Shown one piece after another: positions 44,045-52,434 of a DNA stretch of 64,000 nt. Source of the stretch: Acetivibrio saccincola (GTDB lineage Bacteria; Bacillota; Clostridia; Acetivibrionales; Acetivibrionaceae); the NCBI RefSeq assembly GCF_002844395.1, contig NZ_CP025197.1, positions 3,224,001 through 3,288,000 on the forward strand, written 5' to 3'. Both the position numbers and the translations under genes were made by a program. The notes beneath the pieces were generated by a model. The model was not told where the DNA came from. It ran no database searches and saw only the letters and a program-made list of their open reading frames with translations. Position 1 is the stretch's first letter; every line of letters begins with the position of its first letter.

Positions 44045-44455
44045 TTAGTACAATCCCATGCAATCACTGCCTGACATTCCCTGACCCATACCTGTATAAT
44101 CCATATTTGGCATACCATAGTACATGCCTGCACAATCCATACCCGGCATCATACCGTGCATCATCATCGGCCAGTACATCATTGGCATACCTGCCATGTG
44201 GTGCATATAAGGCATTTGATATGGCATATGTCCCATGTAAGGCATTTGAGGCATACAGGGCATATGAGGAAAACCTCCGTGCATTTGTCCCATGTGCATC
44301 TGCGGACATTGAGGTGCCTTTGGGGGGCATTGGGGTACCGGCGGCGGGCATTGGGGCATTTGAAGATTTGCTAATGCTTCCTGTGTCCCGCATTTTTGAT
44401 TGGGAATATTTTCACCTGGCATTGCTCCGCCTTTAACACTTCTGTTTTTCTCCAT
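44045..44455 (-). CDS. Met/Pro/His/Cys-rich protein of unknown function
   Basis: 136 residues. The first 30 are ordinary; the rest is low complexity: QCPP-x-PQCPPKAPQCPQ, then MPYMGHMPYQMPYMHHM and GMPGMDCAGM-type repeats, with about a quarter Met. The many Met, His and Cys could bind copper or another soft metal, or the protein could be a spore-coat component. GGAGG lies 6-7 bases before the ATG and supports this frame over the overlapping one. That ribosome site is inside a long inverted repeat (44461-44511). Confidence 0.7.
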   Translation of the reverse strand: MEKNRSVKGGAMPGENIPNQKCGTQEALANLQMPQCPPPVPQCPPKAPQCPQMHMGQMHGGFPHMPCMPQMPYMGHMPYQMPYMHHMAGMPMMYWPMMMHGMMPGMDCAGMYYGMPNMDYTGMGQGMSGSDCMGLY

Positions 44456-44460
44456 AAAAC

Positions 44461-44511
44461 AACCTCCAATACATGATGAATATTATATATCCATTATATG
44501 TATTGGAGGTT
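44461..44511 (-). promoter_or_regulatory. 14-bp stem enclosing the ribosome site of the Met-rich gene
   Basis: AACCTCCAATACAT (44461-44474) and its exact complement (44498-44511) are separated by 23 bases. In minus-strand RNA the 3' arm, ATGTATTGGAGGTT, contains the Shine-Dalgarno of the Met-rich gene, so the folded leader hides it. The loop contains TATAAT twice, so a transcript starting from there would lack the 5' arm and be free. It may also help end tatD transcripts. Confidence 0.65.
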
Positions 44512-44517
44512 AATTGG

Positions 44518-45291
44518 TTACCCTTTCCGGATTTTAAATAATTTTTTAGCATTGGCAGTAGTCTTTTCTGCCACCTCTTCTAATTCCATTCCTTTTATCT
44601 CTGCAATTTTTTCTGCAACATATTTTACATAGGCTGAATAATTTCTTTTGCCTCTATAAGGCTCCGGTGTCAGATAGGGACAATCCGTCTCAATCAAAAG
44701 CCTGTCTATTGGCACATATTCTGCAACTTCAGCTGCTTTTCTGGCATTTTTAAAAGTTACAGGACCTGCCAGTGAAATGTAGAAATTATTATTCAAAACT
44801 TCCCTGGCCATCTCCACACTGCCTGAAAAACAGTGAAAAACTCCTCCCACTTCACCGGCTTTTTCACTTTTTACTATATCAAGAACATCTTTATGGGCTT
44901 CCCTGTCATGTATTATTATTGGAAGCTTTAGCTCTTTTGCTAAATTTATCTGCCTTTTAAACCAGAATTTTTGAGTATCCCTGGGGGAAAAATCATAGTG
45001 GTAGTCAAGTCCTATCTCCCCAACGGCAACCACCTTCGGATTTTTTGCATAATTTTTTAGCTCCTCCAAAAAATCCTCATCCATATCTTTTGCATCGTGG
45101 GGGTGAATACCCACTGCAGCGTAAATTTTTTCAAATTCATTGGCCAAAGAGACGGTCTCTGCCACCGACTTTCTGCTTGATGATGCATTTAATATGTAGC
45201 TTACCCCGTTATTAAATGCATCCTTTATAATTTCTTCCCTGTCATTGTCAAATCTTCTATCATCATAATGGGCATGTGAATCAAAAAACAT
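44518..45291 (-). CDS. tatD: TatD-family metal-dependent DNase
   Basis: TIM-barrel hydrolase, probably a 3'-5' DNase as shown for relatives. 257 residues. Metal ligands are visible: FFDSHAHYDD at the N-terminus, AVGEIGLDYHYDFS, PIIIHDREA, VFHCFSGS and LIETDCPYL. CAGGAGAG precedes the ATG. It follows metG by 25 bases, the same order as B. subtilis metS-yabD. Confidence 0.94.
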   Translation of the reverse strand: MFFDSHAHYDDRRFDNDREEIIKDAFNNGVSYILNASSSRKSVAETVSLANEFEKIYAAVGIHPHDAKDMDEDFLEELKNYAKNPKVVAVGEIGLDYHYDFSPRDTQKFWFKRQINLAKELKLPIIIHDREAHKDVLDIVKSEKAGEVGGVFHCFSGSVEMAREVLNNNFYISLAGPVTFKNARKAAEVAEYVPIDRLLIETDCPYLTPEPYRGKRNYSAYVKYVAEKIAEIKGMELEEVAEKTTANAKKLFKIRKG

Positions 45292-45316
45292 AGTACTCTC
45301 CTGTTTTTTATAAATT

Positions 45317-47272
45317 TTATTTAACTTTAGCTCCTGTTTCTATCATATTGTCAACTGTTGCAAGAACCAGTTCTTTGTCATTTGAAGCGGCAAGAATCAT
45401 TCCCTGGGATTCAATACCGCGGAGTTTAACCGGTTTTAAATTTGCAACAATTAAGACATATTTTCCTATAATATCCTCAGGTTTGTAATGTTTGGCTATG
45501 CCGGCCACCACCTGTCTGGTCTCTTCTCCAACTTCCAGCTTTAATTTTAAAAGTTTGTCGGCTTTTTCAACTTTCTCTGCCTCTAAAACCTTTCCCACCC
45601 TAAGGTCTATTTTTGCAAAATCCTCTATAGTTATATATTCTTTTTTGCCGCCTTCATTCTCTTTTTGGGAAGGTTCTTCCTTGCTGTCTTTTTTTATTTT
45701 CTTTTCAATTTCTTCAAGCTCTTTCATTTCCTTTTCTAAATCTATTCTAGGGAATAAGCTTTCCCCTTTATTCACCTTTGCACCTTCAGGATAGCCTCCC
45801 CATTTCTTTGCACTTTCCCAGGATGTTGCATCACCCTGTGCAAGTCCTAACTGATGCCATATTTTCTCAGGTGTTTCAGGCATAAAGGGCTGTATCAGGA
45901 TTGAGATAACCCGGATGCTCTCTGCAAGGTTGTAAAGTACTGCAGCAAGCCTGTCTTTCTTTGCCTCTTCTTTAGCTAAAACCCAGGGCATTGTCTCATC
46001 TATATATTTGTTTGTCCTGGAAACTGTTTTCCAAATCTCTGAAAGAGCCACATTAAACTGGAGATTGTCCATAAGTTCTTCAACTTTTCCGGGTGTATTC
46101 ATAACCACTTCCATTAAATCATCGTCAAAATCCCCCGGCTCTCTATTAGAAGGTATAGTACCGTCAAAATACTTGTCTATCATTGCAACGGTCCTGCTTA
46201 CCAAATTGCCCAAATCATTAGCAAGGTCTGAGTTTATTCTGTTAATTAAAGCTTCGTTGGTGAAAACCCCGTCAGAACCAAAGGGCACTTCTCTTAAAAG
46301 AAAATATCTTACAGCATCAAGCCCGTATTTTTCTACAAGTATTACAGGGTCAACCACATTCCCCTTTGACTTGGACATCTTGCCCCCTTCTAAAAGAAGC
46401 CAGCCATGACCGTAAACCTGCTTAGGCAGCGGTTCGCCAAGAGCCATAAGCATAGCAGGCCATATAATGGTATGGAAACGCACAATTTCTTTTCCTAGCA
46501 GCTGAACATCTGCCGGCCAGTATTTTTTGTAGAGGGAATCATCTTCTGACATATAGCCCAGTGCTGTAATATAATTGGAAAGGGCGTCAATCCACACATA
46601 CACCACATGACCTTCATCAAAGGTTACAGGAACCCCCCAGTTAAAGGTGGTTCTTGATACGCATAAATCCTCAAGACCAGGCTTTAAAAAATTGTTGATC
46701 ATTTCATTCCGCCTTGAAACCGGCTGGATAAAATCAGGGTTTTCTTCAATATGCTTCATAAGCCTGTCCTGGTATTTAGAAAGCCTGAAGAAGTAACTTT
46801 CTTCTTTTGTCAGCTCAACATCCCTTCCACAATCAGGGCATTTCCCGTCCTCAAGCTGGGTTTTAGTCCAAAATGACTCGCAAGGAGTGCAATACCAGCC
46901 CTCATACTCGCTTTTGTAAATGTCCCCGTTATCATATAGTTTTTTGAATATTTTTTGAACTGCCTTTATATGATAATCATCTGTGGTTCTTATAAACTTA
47001 TCATTTGTTATTTTCATAAGTTTCCACATTTTCTTTATTCCTTCAACTATCTCATCAACATGCTGCTTAGGTGTAACACCTCTTTTTTCTGCAACCCTTT
47101 GTATCTTCTGCCCATGTTCATCTGTTCCTGTAAGAAACATTACGTCATAACCTTTAAGCCTTTTATATCTAGCCATTGCATCCGCCGCAACGGTTGTATA
47201 AGAATGACCTATGTGCAATTTGTCACTTGGGTAATATATTGGTGTTGTTATATAAAATTTTCCACTGCTCAT
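45317..47272 (-). CDS. metG: Methionyl-tRNA synthetase
   Basis: Charges tRNA-Met. 651 residues: catalytic domain with HIGH-type DKLHIGHSY, a zinc knuckle of two CxxC pairs (CTPCESFW and CPDCGRDVE), the KMSKS loop (GGKMSKSKGNVVDP) near 300, an anticodon-binding helical domain, a charged linker (about 515-545) and a C-terminal tRNA-binding domain (FAKIDLRVGKVLEAE). AAGGAGG precedes the ATG. No T-box leader is seen in the 117 bases upstream. Confidence 0.97.
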   Translation of the reverse strand: MSSGKFYITTPIYYPSDKLHIGHSYTTVAADAMARYKRLKGYDVMFLTGTDEHGQKIQRVAEKRGVTPKQHVDEIVEGIKKMWKLMKITNDKFIRTTDDYHIKAVQKIFKKLYDNGDIYKSEYEGWYCTPCESFWTKTQLEDGKCPDCGRDVELTKEESYFFRLSKYQDRLMKHIEENPDFIQPVSRRNEMINNFLKPGLEDLCVSRTTFNWGVPVTFDEGHVVYVWIDALSNYITALGYMSEDDSLYKKYWPADVQLLGKEIVRFHTIIWPAMLMALGEPLPKQVYGHGWLLLEGGKMSKSKGNVVDPVILVEKYGLDAVRYFLLREVPFGSDGVFTNEALINRINSDLANDLGNLVSRTVAMIDKYFDGTIPSNREPGDFDDDLMEVVMNTPGKVEELMDNLQFNVALSEIWKTVSRTNKYIDETMPWVLAKEEAKKDRLAAVLYNLAESIRVISILIQPFMPETPEKIWHQLGLAQGDATSWESAKKWGGYPEGAKVNKGESLFPRIDLEKEMKELEEIEKKIKKDSKEEPSQKENEGGKKEYITIEDFAKIDLRVGKVLEAEKVEKADKLLKLKLEVGEETRQVVAGIAKHYKPEDIIGKYVLIVANLKPVKLRGIESQGMILAASNDKELVLATVDNMIETGAKVK

Positions 47273-47388
47273 TTTAAAAATTCCTCCTTAAAAATTAAAT
47301 AGCCGCATAGAATAAATATCATCCCTCAAAAATTCCATTAATACTAATATACATATTTAAGAAGTTTTTTTCAAGCTAATTTCTTCTA

Positions 47389-47916
47389 TCAGGATACCAG
47401 AGTGCATATCCACACTGACACAATGGCACTTGCAAAATCTGCCATAAGGGCTGCTAAAAGGGTATATCTTACTTTTTTTACTCCCACAGCGCCAAAATAA
47501 ACGGTCAGGGTATAAAATATTGTTTCCGTTGAACCCATCATTGTAGATGCAACCCTTCCTATAAAAGAATCCGCCCCGTACTCTTTTAATATGTCAGAGA
47601 GTAAAGCCAGGGAAGCACTGCCTGAAATAGGGCGGATAAATACAAGGGGCAGGGTTTCAGATGGAATATTAAACAGCCCTGCAATTGGCTTTGCTGCATA
47701 AATTAAAAGTTCAAGGGCACCAGACGCCCTAAACACCCCGGTAGCCACAATTAATCCCACTAATGGGGGAATAATTTTTACAACGGTTGTTATGCCTTCC
47801 TTAGCACTGTCAACAAATATATCATACACCTTTACATCCCTATACATACCGGCTATCAGAATAACTGCAAAAATTGCCGGTACGGCATATGAAGACACTG
47901 CCTTTATTATGTCCAT
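47389..47916 (-). CDS. spmB: Spore maturation protein B
   Basis: Integral membrane protein of 175 residues with the nucleoside-recognition (Gate) domain: VVKIIPPLVGLIVATGVFRASGA, VFIRPISGSASLALL, STMMGSTETIFYTLTVYFG. Needed with SpmA for core dehydration of spores in Bacillus and Clostridium. GGGGGG precedes the ATG. It follows spmA by 80 bases. Confidence 0.93.
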   Translation of the reverse strand: MDIIKAVSSYAVPAIFAVILIAGMYRDVKVYDIFVDSAKEGITTVVKIIPPLVGLIVATGVFRASGALELLIYAAKPIAGLFNIPSETLPLVFIRPISGSASLALLSDILKEYGADSFIGRVASTMMGSTETIFYTLTVYFGAVGVKKVRYTLLAALMADFASAIVSVWICTLVS

Positions 47917-47996
47917 AAAACCCCCCGCTTTTTGTAGTTAATTGCTTGCTTTTATAATTCGTTACTTTTATAATTTGTTGCTTTCATAATTAGTAG

Positions 47997-48584
47997 TTAA
48001 TTATTGCTTTTATAAACAGCTGAGAAAAATTTAACTGCTATTATCCCCACTATAGTGCCACATATGGTCGCAACCCAGATGGTTCCTATTATCCCTGCAG
48101 GGTTTTTTGAACCGGCAGAAGCCCTTACTGCAATAATTGTCGCAGGTATAAACTGTACACAGCATGTATTGAGAACAAGAAATGTACTCATGGCATTGGT
48201 TGAAGTGTCTTTTTGTTTATTCAGCTTTTGGAGCTCCTTCATGGCTTTAATGCCCAATGGCGTAGCTGCATTTCCCAGTCCAAAAAAGTTGGCAACCAGA
48301 TTCATCACTATTGCCCCTGCTGCAGGGTGGTTTTTGGGTATTTCAGGGAATAGGAATTTTATTAATGGTCTCAAAATTTTGGCAATACCCTCTATAATCC
48401 CGCTTTTCTCAGCTATCCCCATAAGACCGGTCCAAAGGCACATAACCCCCAAAAGTCCTATGCTAAGCTCAATTGCGTTTTGGGATGAGGTGATGATTGC
48501 TTTTGTCACCTCATCAATTCTTCCGTTCATTGCACCTACAATAATTCCCGTAATAAGCATTCCTGCCCAAATATAATTCAGCAC
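47997..48584 (-). CDS. spmA: Spore maturation protein A
   Basis: Partner of SpmB, 195 residues, several membrane helices and the Gate motif LGLMCLWTGLMGIAEKSG, then NLVANFFGLGNAATPLGIKAM. The start is GTG with GAGGG 6 bases upstream. Its presence, with spmB, shows the organism forms endospores or descends from one that did. Confidence 0.93.
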   Translation of the reverse strand: MLNYIWAGMLITGIIVGAMNGRIDEVTKAIITSSQNAIELSIGLLGVMCLWTGLMGIAEKSGIIEGIAKILRPLIKFLFPEIPKNHPAAGAIVMNLVANFFGLGNAATPLGIKAMKELQKLNKQKDTSTNAMSTFLVLNTCCVQFIPATIIAVRASAGSKNPAGIIGTIWVATICGTIVGIIAVKFFSAVYKSNN

Positions 48585-49127
48585 ATCAAACCCTCGGATA
48601 TAAAAGCATTTCTCTAAATTAATTATATGGGCTTATATTGTATTTATACTAAATGTTTTATTTAAAAATTATTATATTTAGACTTTTATATTTTTTATTT
48701 AGTAAATTTTTTTGTTGTAAACTTTTTAAGTAATCCGTCTTTTATTATTGTTTCAGCATTATTTCAGCATTGAAATAAATTTATGAACAAAATGTAAAAT
48801 TTAAAAAATTTTTTGACTTTTTTAAAGGTTTTAGTTGTTTTTTAGATAAATTCATGTATAATTATTTTATATAAATAATTTTATGTAATTATATAAATTA
48901 TATATATATATGATATTTTAAAATAATCTTTTAAGTATCATATTTTTAATATTTATGCAGAAATATCAATATTTTAATTGTCTGCATATTTTATTTGAAT
49001 TTGGTTTATTTGTTATTCCCTTACGTATTTTATTGTTTTATAAACAGTAAAATATAGAATTTGTTGTACTTTGAAATTATTTTGATGTTTTATCATTGTA
49101 TTTTCTTGAAGATTTTTTAAAAAATCC
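48585..49127. other. Very AT-rich divergent spacer before abrB
   Basis: About 540 bases of almost pure A/T sequence between spmA (minus) and abrB (plus). It must hold the spmA promoter. Long A/T tracts give a curved region, but I can pick out no gene or defined element. Confidence 0.5.
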
Positions 49128-49156
49128 TTGACTATTATTGGCATATATGGTATGAT
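49128..49156 (+). promoter_or_regulatory. Sigma-A promoter of abrB
   Basis: TTGACT (49128-49133), 17 bases, TATGAT (49151-49156). Transcription should start near 49163. Confidence 0.75.
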
Positions 49157-49168
49157 GAAAGTGCAAAG

Positions 49169-49179
49169 TTTGTCGAATA
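49169..49179 (+). promoter_or_regulatory. Spo0A box downstream of the abrB promoter
   Basis: TTTGTCGAATA contains the Spo0A core TGTCGAA (49171-49177) just after the expected start of transcription. In B. subtilis phosphorylated Spo0A represses abrB by binding boxes at this place. The agreement of gene, position and sequence makes this convincing. Confidence 0.75.
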
Positions 49180-49204
49180 CTGTTATAATGGAGGAGGATT
49201 TATT

Positions 49205-49444
49205 ATGAAATCTACTGGTATTGTAAGAAAAGTTGACGAGCTAGGAAGAGTGGTTTTACCAATCGAGCTAAGAAGAACTCTTGATATCGCCGAAAAGGAC
49301 GCGCTGGAAATTTATGTGGACGGTTCAACCATCATACTTAAGAAGTATGAGCCTGCGTGTATTTTCTGCGGAAATGCAAAGGACGTAACTGTTTACAAAT
49401 CAAAAAACATATGTCCTGATTGCTTAAGAGAGTTGAAGAGTTAA
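49205..49444 (+). CDS. abrB: AbrB-type transition-state regulator
   Basis: Dimeric DNA-binding protein that holds back post-exponential genes. 79 residues: an N-terminal swapped-hairpin AbrB domain (STGIVRKVDELGRVVLPIEL) and a C-terminal part with two CxxC pairs (CIFCGNAKD and CPDCLREL) likely to bind zinc, as in other clostridial AbrB proteins. GGAGGAGG precedes the ATG. Its promoter carries a Spo0A box. Confidence 0.94.
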   Translation: MKSTGIVRKVDELGRVVLPIELRRTLDIAEKDALEIYVDGSTIILKKYEPACIFCGNAKDVTVYKSKNICPDCLRELKS

Positions 49445-49465
49445 TTAGGCTTTATAATTTAAATT

Positions 49466-49497
49466 AAAAGAAGTCTGACAAAAGTCAGGCTTCTTTT
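49466..49497. terminator. Two-way terminator between abrB and rsmI
   Basis: AAAGAAG-T-CTGAC pairs with GTCAG-G-CTTCTTT around AAAA, with flanking A and T runs. The genes converge here. Confidence 0.8.
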
Positions 49498-49506
49498 AAT
49501 TTTATC

Positions 49507-50367
49507 CTAATTACCTTTAATGAGCTTATTATATACATCCCTTTTACTAATACCCCTGTCACTTGCTACTTTTTTCATGGCTTCTTTCTTTTCAAAACCC
49601 TGGGAAATATACATCTGATAGTGCTCCTCAAGGCTTAGCTCCTGCCACTTGTTTATTTTTTCTTTTAGAATTTCATCCCTGTCTGCACCTTCAATTACAA
49701 TTACAAATTCCCCCTTAGGTGCTTCATTTTCATATTTTAAAATGGCATCTTTTAAATTTAAACGCAGCACTTCTTCGTATTTTTTTGTAAGCTCCCTGGC
49801 TAAAGCTATTTTTCTGTTCCCTAAAGCTTCATATAAATCATTTAATGTTTTTAAAAGTTTGTGAGGTGCCTCATACAGTACTATAGTTCTCACTTCTTCC
49901 TTCAGTGAACTTATTTTTTCCCTTCTCTCTTTTTTATTCATGGATAAAAAGCCTTCATATACAAAACTCTTTGAAGAAATCCCTGACAAAACCAGACCCA
50001 CAATTGCCGCTACCGCTCCAGGCACCATTGTAACTTTGATTTCATTTTCAATACAAAGCTTTACAATATCCTCACCCGGATCAGAAATACCGGGGGTACC
50101 GGCATCTGAAATTAATGCAATGTTCTTTCCCTCTAAAAGCTTATTTATTAGAAAATCCCCTCTCGTCCTTTTATTGTGCTCATAATAACTTACAAGGGGT
50201 TTTTTTATTTCAAAATGATTTAAAAGTTTCATTGCATGCCTGGTATCTTCCGCTGCAATAATATCCACTTCATTCAATACCCTTATTCCCCTGTATGTCA
50301 TATCTTCAAGATTTCCTATAGGGGTGGCAACCAAAAACAAAGTCCCCTTAGACTCAGCTGCTGGCAT
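49507..50367 (-). CDS. rsmI: 16S rRNA 2'-O-ribose C1402 methyltransferase RsmI
   Basis: SAM enzyme acting on C1402 of 16S rRNA. 286 residues of the tetrapyrrole-methylase fold: LFLVATPIGNLEDMTYRGI at the N-terminus, EDTRHAMKLLNH, ISDAGTPGISDPGE, and a C-terminal YraL-like helical tail. GGGAGAG precedes the ATG. The start directly follows trmN6, one base after its stop, as in B. subtilis yabB-yazA-yabC. Confidence 0.95.
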   Translation of the reverse strand: MPAAESKGTLFLVATPIGNLEDMTYRGIRVLNEVDIIAAEDTRHAMKLLNHFEIKKPLVSYYEHNKRTRGDFLINKLLEGKNIALISDAGTPGISDPGEDIVKLCIENEIKVTMVPGAVAAIVGLVLSGISSKSFVYEGFLSMNKKERREKISSLKEEVRTIVLYEAPHKLLKTLNDLYEALGNRKIALARELTKKYEEVLRLNLKDAILKYENEAPKGEFVIVIEGADRDEILKEKINKWQELSLEEHYQMYISQGFEKKEAMKKVASDRGISKRDVYNKLIKGN

Positions 50368-50368
50368 T

Positions 50369-51127
50369 TTATTCTCTCCCGTAAATTTTATTTATTTCAT
50401 CTGTAAATTGCCCTTTTTCATTATATACATAAAGGGGTTCCATCATTTTAAGCTGCGGTCTTGCCTGCTTTGTACCCTTTATTAAAATTAAATTTGCCTT
50501 TTTATTTGCTGACGGATAAACAAATCTCATATATTTAGGCTCTATAGAATATTTTCTCATGAACCATATGATATCAACCAGCCTGTCCGGCCTGTGAACC
50601 ATAACAAAGCGTCCCATAGGCTTTAATATCTTTTCAGATACCTTCATAATATCCTCTAAAGTACATAAAATCTCATGCCTTGAAATGGCTTTTTTTTCAT
50701 TTGGGTTTAACAAACCTCCTCCCACGTTCATATAGGGGGGGTTTGTAACAACAACATCAAATTTAGAAATGCCGAAAATCTCAGGACTTTTTCTCAAATC
50801 ACCGCAAATTATTTTTACCCTGTCCTGAAGATTATTGAGCTTAATGCTCCTGTTTGCCATCTCTGCCATATCTTCCTGAATTTCAATTCCTGTTATGCTT
50901 TTAGCCTCTGTCTTTCCGGCAATTAAAATTGAAATAATGCCTGTACCGGTGCCAAGATCTATAACACAATCATTTTTCCTGACATCTGCAAAATTAGAAA
51001 CCAATACTGCATCAAGTCCAAAACAAAATCCATCATCCTTTTGGATAATTTTCAAACCTTTATATTGTAAATCATCTATTCTCTCATTTTTTTTAAGCAA
51101 TACATCCAAATCCAACACCTGCGCCAT
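50369..51127 (-). CDS. tRNA1(Val) adenine-37 N6-methyltransferase-like (YabB)
   Basis: 252 residues. SAM site VIDLGTGTGIISILIAG and the N6-adenine motif NPPYMN near residue 127 are clear. No good ribosome site stands before the ATG at 51127; a TTG at 51109 has AGGTG 7 bases upstream and may be the true start. B. subtilis YabB is at the same place. Next downstream is rsmI. Confidence 0.87.
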   Translation of the reverse strand: MAQVLDLDVLLKKNERIDDLQYKGLKIIQKDDGFCFGLDAVLVSNFADVRKNDCVIDLGTGTGIISILIAGKTEAKSITGIEIQEDMAEMANRSIKLNNLQDRVKIICGDLRKSPEIFGISKFDVVVTNPPYMNVGGGLLNPNEKKAISRHEILCTLEDIMKVSEKILKPMGRFVMVHRPDRLVDIIWFMRKYSIEPKYMRFVYPSANKKANLILIKGTKQARPQLKMMEPLYVYNEKGQFTDEINKIYGRE

Positions 51128-51271
51128 TAAAAATATCTTAAAAAAATACTCAAAAAAGGAGTCAAAAAAGATGTTTAAAACCCTTCGACTCCTTTTTTAG
51201 CCTGTTTTAACAACATTAGCTTGTGAATTCTTCTTAAAATAGTATCCCTTTTAAGGTATTTCCTTTAAAAT

Positions 51272-51442
51272 TTATTTCTGTACTGGAGCGTCTACAGGAC
51301 AAACATTTGCACATGCTCCGCAATCAATACATGCATCTTCATCAATTACATAAATATTATCTCCAGCTGAAATACAAGAAACCGGACACTCTGACTCACA
51401 AGCGCCACAACTTATACATGCATCAGTTATAAAGTATGCCAT
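51272..51442 (-). CDS. 2[4Fe-4S] ferredoxin
   Basis: 56 residues. Two clusters are bound by CISCGACESECPVSC and CIDCGACANVCPVDA, both with the CxxCxxCxxxCP spacing. AGGAGGTG precedes the ATG by 6 bases. Small electron carrier for clostridial redox enzymes. It occupies the slot that holds yabA in B. subtilis, between ricT and yabB. Confidence 0.96.
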   Translation of the reverse strand: MAYFITDACISCGACESECPVSCISAGDNIYVIDEDACIDCGACANVCPVDAPVQK

Positions 51443-51558
51443 GACTAACACCTCCTATAAAGAATACGCTTTTGCTTTTTTAAGAATAATATCTTTACCC
51501 CATCCTTTATTTTACCACTAAATTTAGCGAATGCAAATAAATTTTAAAAATATTATTA

Positions 51559-52434
51559 TCAGTCCTCTAATTCCTTCAATTCTTCCATATCAATTTCAGC
51601 TTCTTCAGCTTCATCCCGTCTGGCATCTTTTATCACTTTAACATCATTTGCATTGTATATTTTAAGGTCAGTCTCATTTTCATCGTCAAGTTTTACCTTA
51701 ACCAGCTCTTTTAAAAGACTTGAAGAAATTACAACCCCTTGTCCGTCAGGTGTTTCCACAATAGCTCCTTCTTTAGGAACTCTTGTAAGCATTTCTTCAT
51801 AAGCTTCATGCTCATATTTTAAACAGCACATAAGCCTGCCACAGGCTCCTGAAATTTTTGAAGGGTTTAAGGATAATCCCTGCTCCTTTGCCATTCTTAT
51901 GGACACAGGCTGAAAGTCTGTCAAAAATGAGTAGCAGCATATAACCCGGCCGCATACTCCTAAGCCCCCCATCATTTTGGCTTCGTCCCTTACCCCTATT
52001 TGCCTCAGTTCAATTCTTGTCCTGAATACAGAGGCAAGGTCTTTTACCAATTCCCTGAAGTCCACCCTGCCATCGGCAGTAAAATAAAAAAGTATCTTGT
52101 TGTTATCAAATGTATACTCCACATCAATTAGCTTCATTTCAAGGTTGTGGTTCTTTATTTTTTCAAGGCATATATGAAATGCTTCTTTTTCTTTTCTTGT
52201 ATTTTCTTCATGGTGCTTTTTATCCTCTTCGGTAGCCACCCTTATTACGCTTTTTAAAGGTGTTACAATCTCTTCTTCGCTGATTTCTGTATTTGGAACC
52301 ACTACATAACCAAATTCTACGCCTCTGGCAGTTTCTACTATAACATTTTCATTAAGACCTATTTCCAAATCCCCTGGATCAAAATAATAAATTTTCCCCG
52401 CCTTTTTAAATCTTACTCCTACCACTTTTACCAT
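51559..52434 (-). CDS. ricT: PSP1-domain protein RicT (YaaT)
   Basis: 291 residues with the PSP1 domain. The cysteines GVCGRVICCYSFL and ACGRLMCCLKYE hold the iron-sulfur clusters of the RicA-RicF-RicT complex, which in B. subtilis speeds the sporulation phosphorelay and helps RNase Y maturation. The acidic C-terminus (EAEIDMEELKELED) is extra. It overlaps holB by one base. AGGAGG precedes the ATG. Confidence 0.93.
   Translation of the reverse strand: MVKVVGVRFKKAGKIYYFDPGDLEIGLNENVIVETARGVEFGYVVVPNTEISEEEIVTPLKSVIRVATEEDKKHHEENTRKEKEAFHICLEKIKNHNLEMKLIDVEYTFDNNKILFYFTADGRVDFRELVKDLASVFRTRIELRQIGVRDEAKMMGGLGVCGRVICCYSFLTDFQPVSIRMAKEQGLSLNPSKISGACGRLMCCLKYEHEAYEEMLTRVPKEGAIVETPDGQGVVISSSLLKELVKVKLDDENETDLKIYNANDVKVIKDARRDEAEEAEIDMEELKELED

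Noticed and set aside
44064-44393. Ala/Ser-rich overlapping frame in the Met-rich gene
   Set aside because: No ribosome site; the Met-rich frame has GGAGG in place.
47273-47388. T-box leader before metG
   Set aside because: Only 117 bases, no specifier loop or T-box sequence seen.
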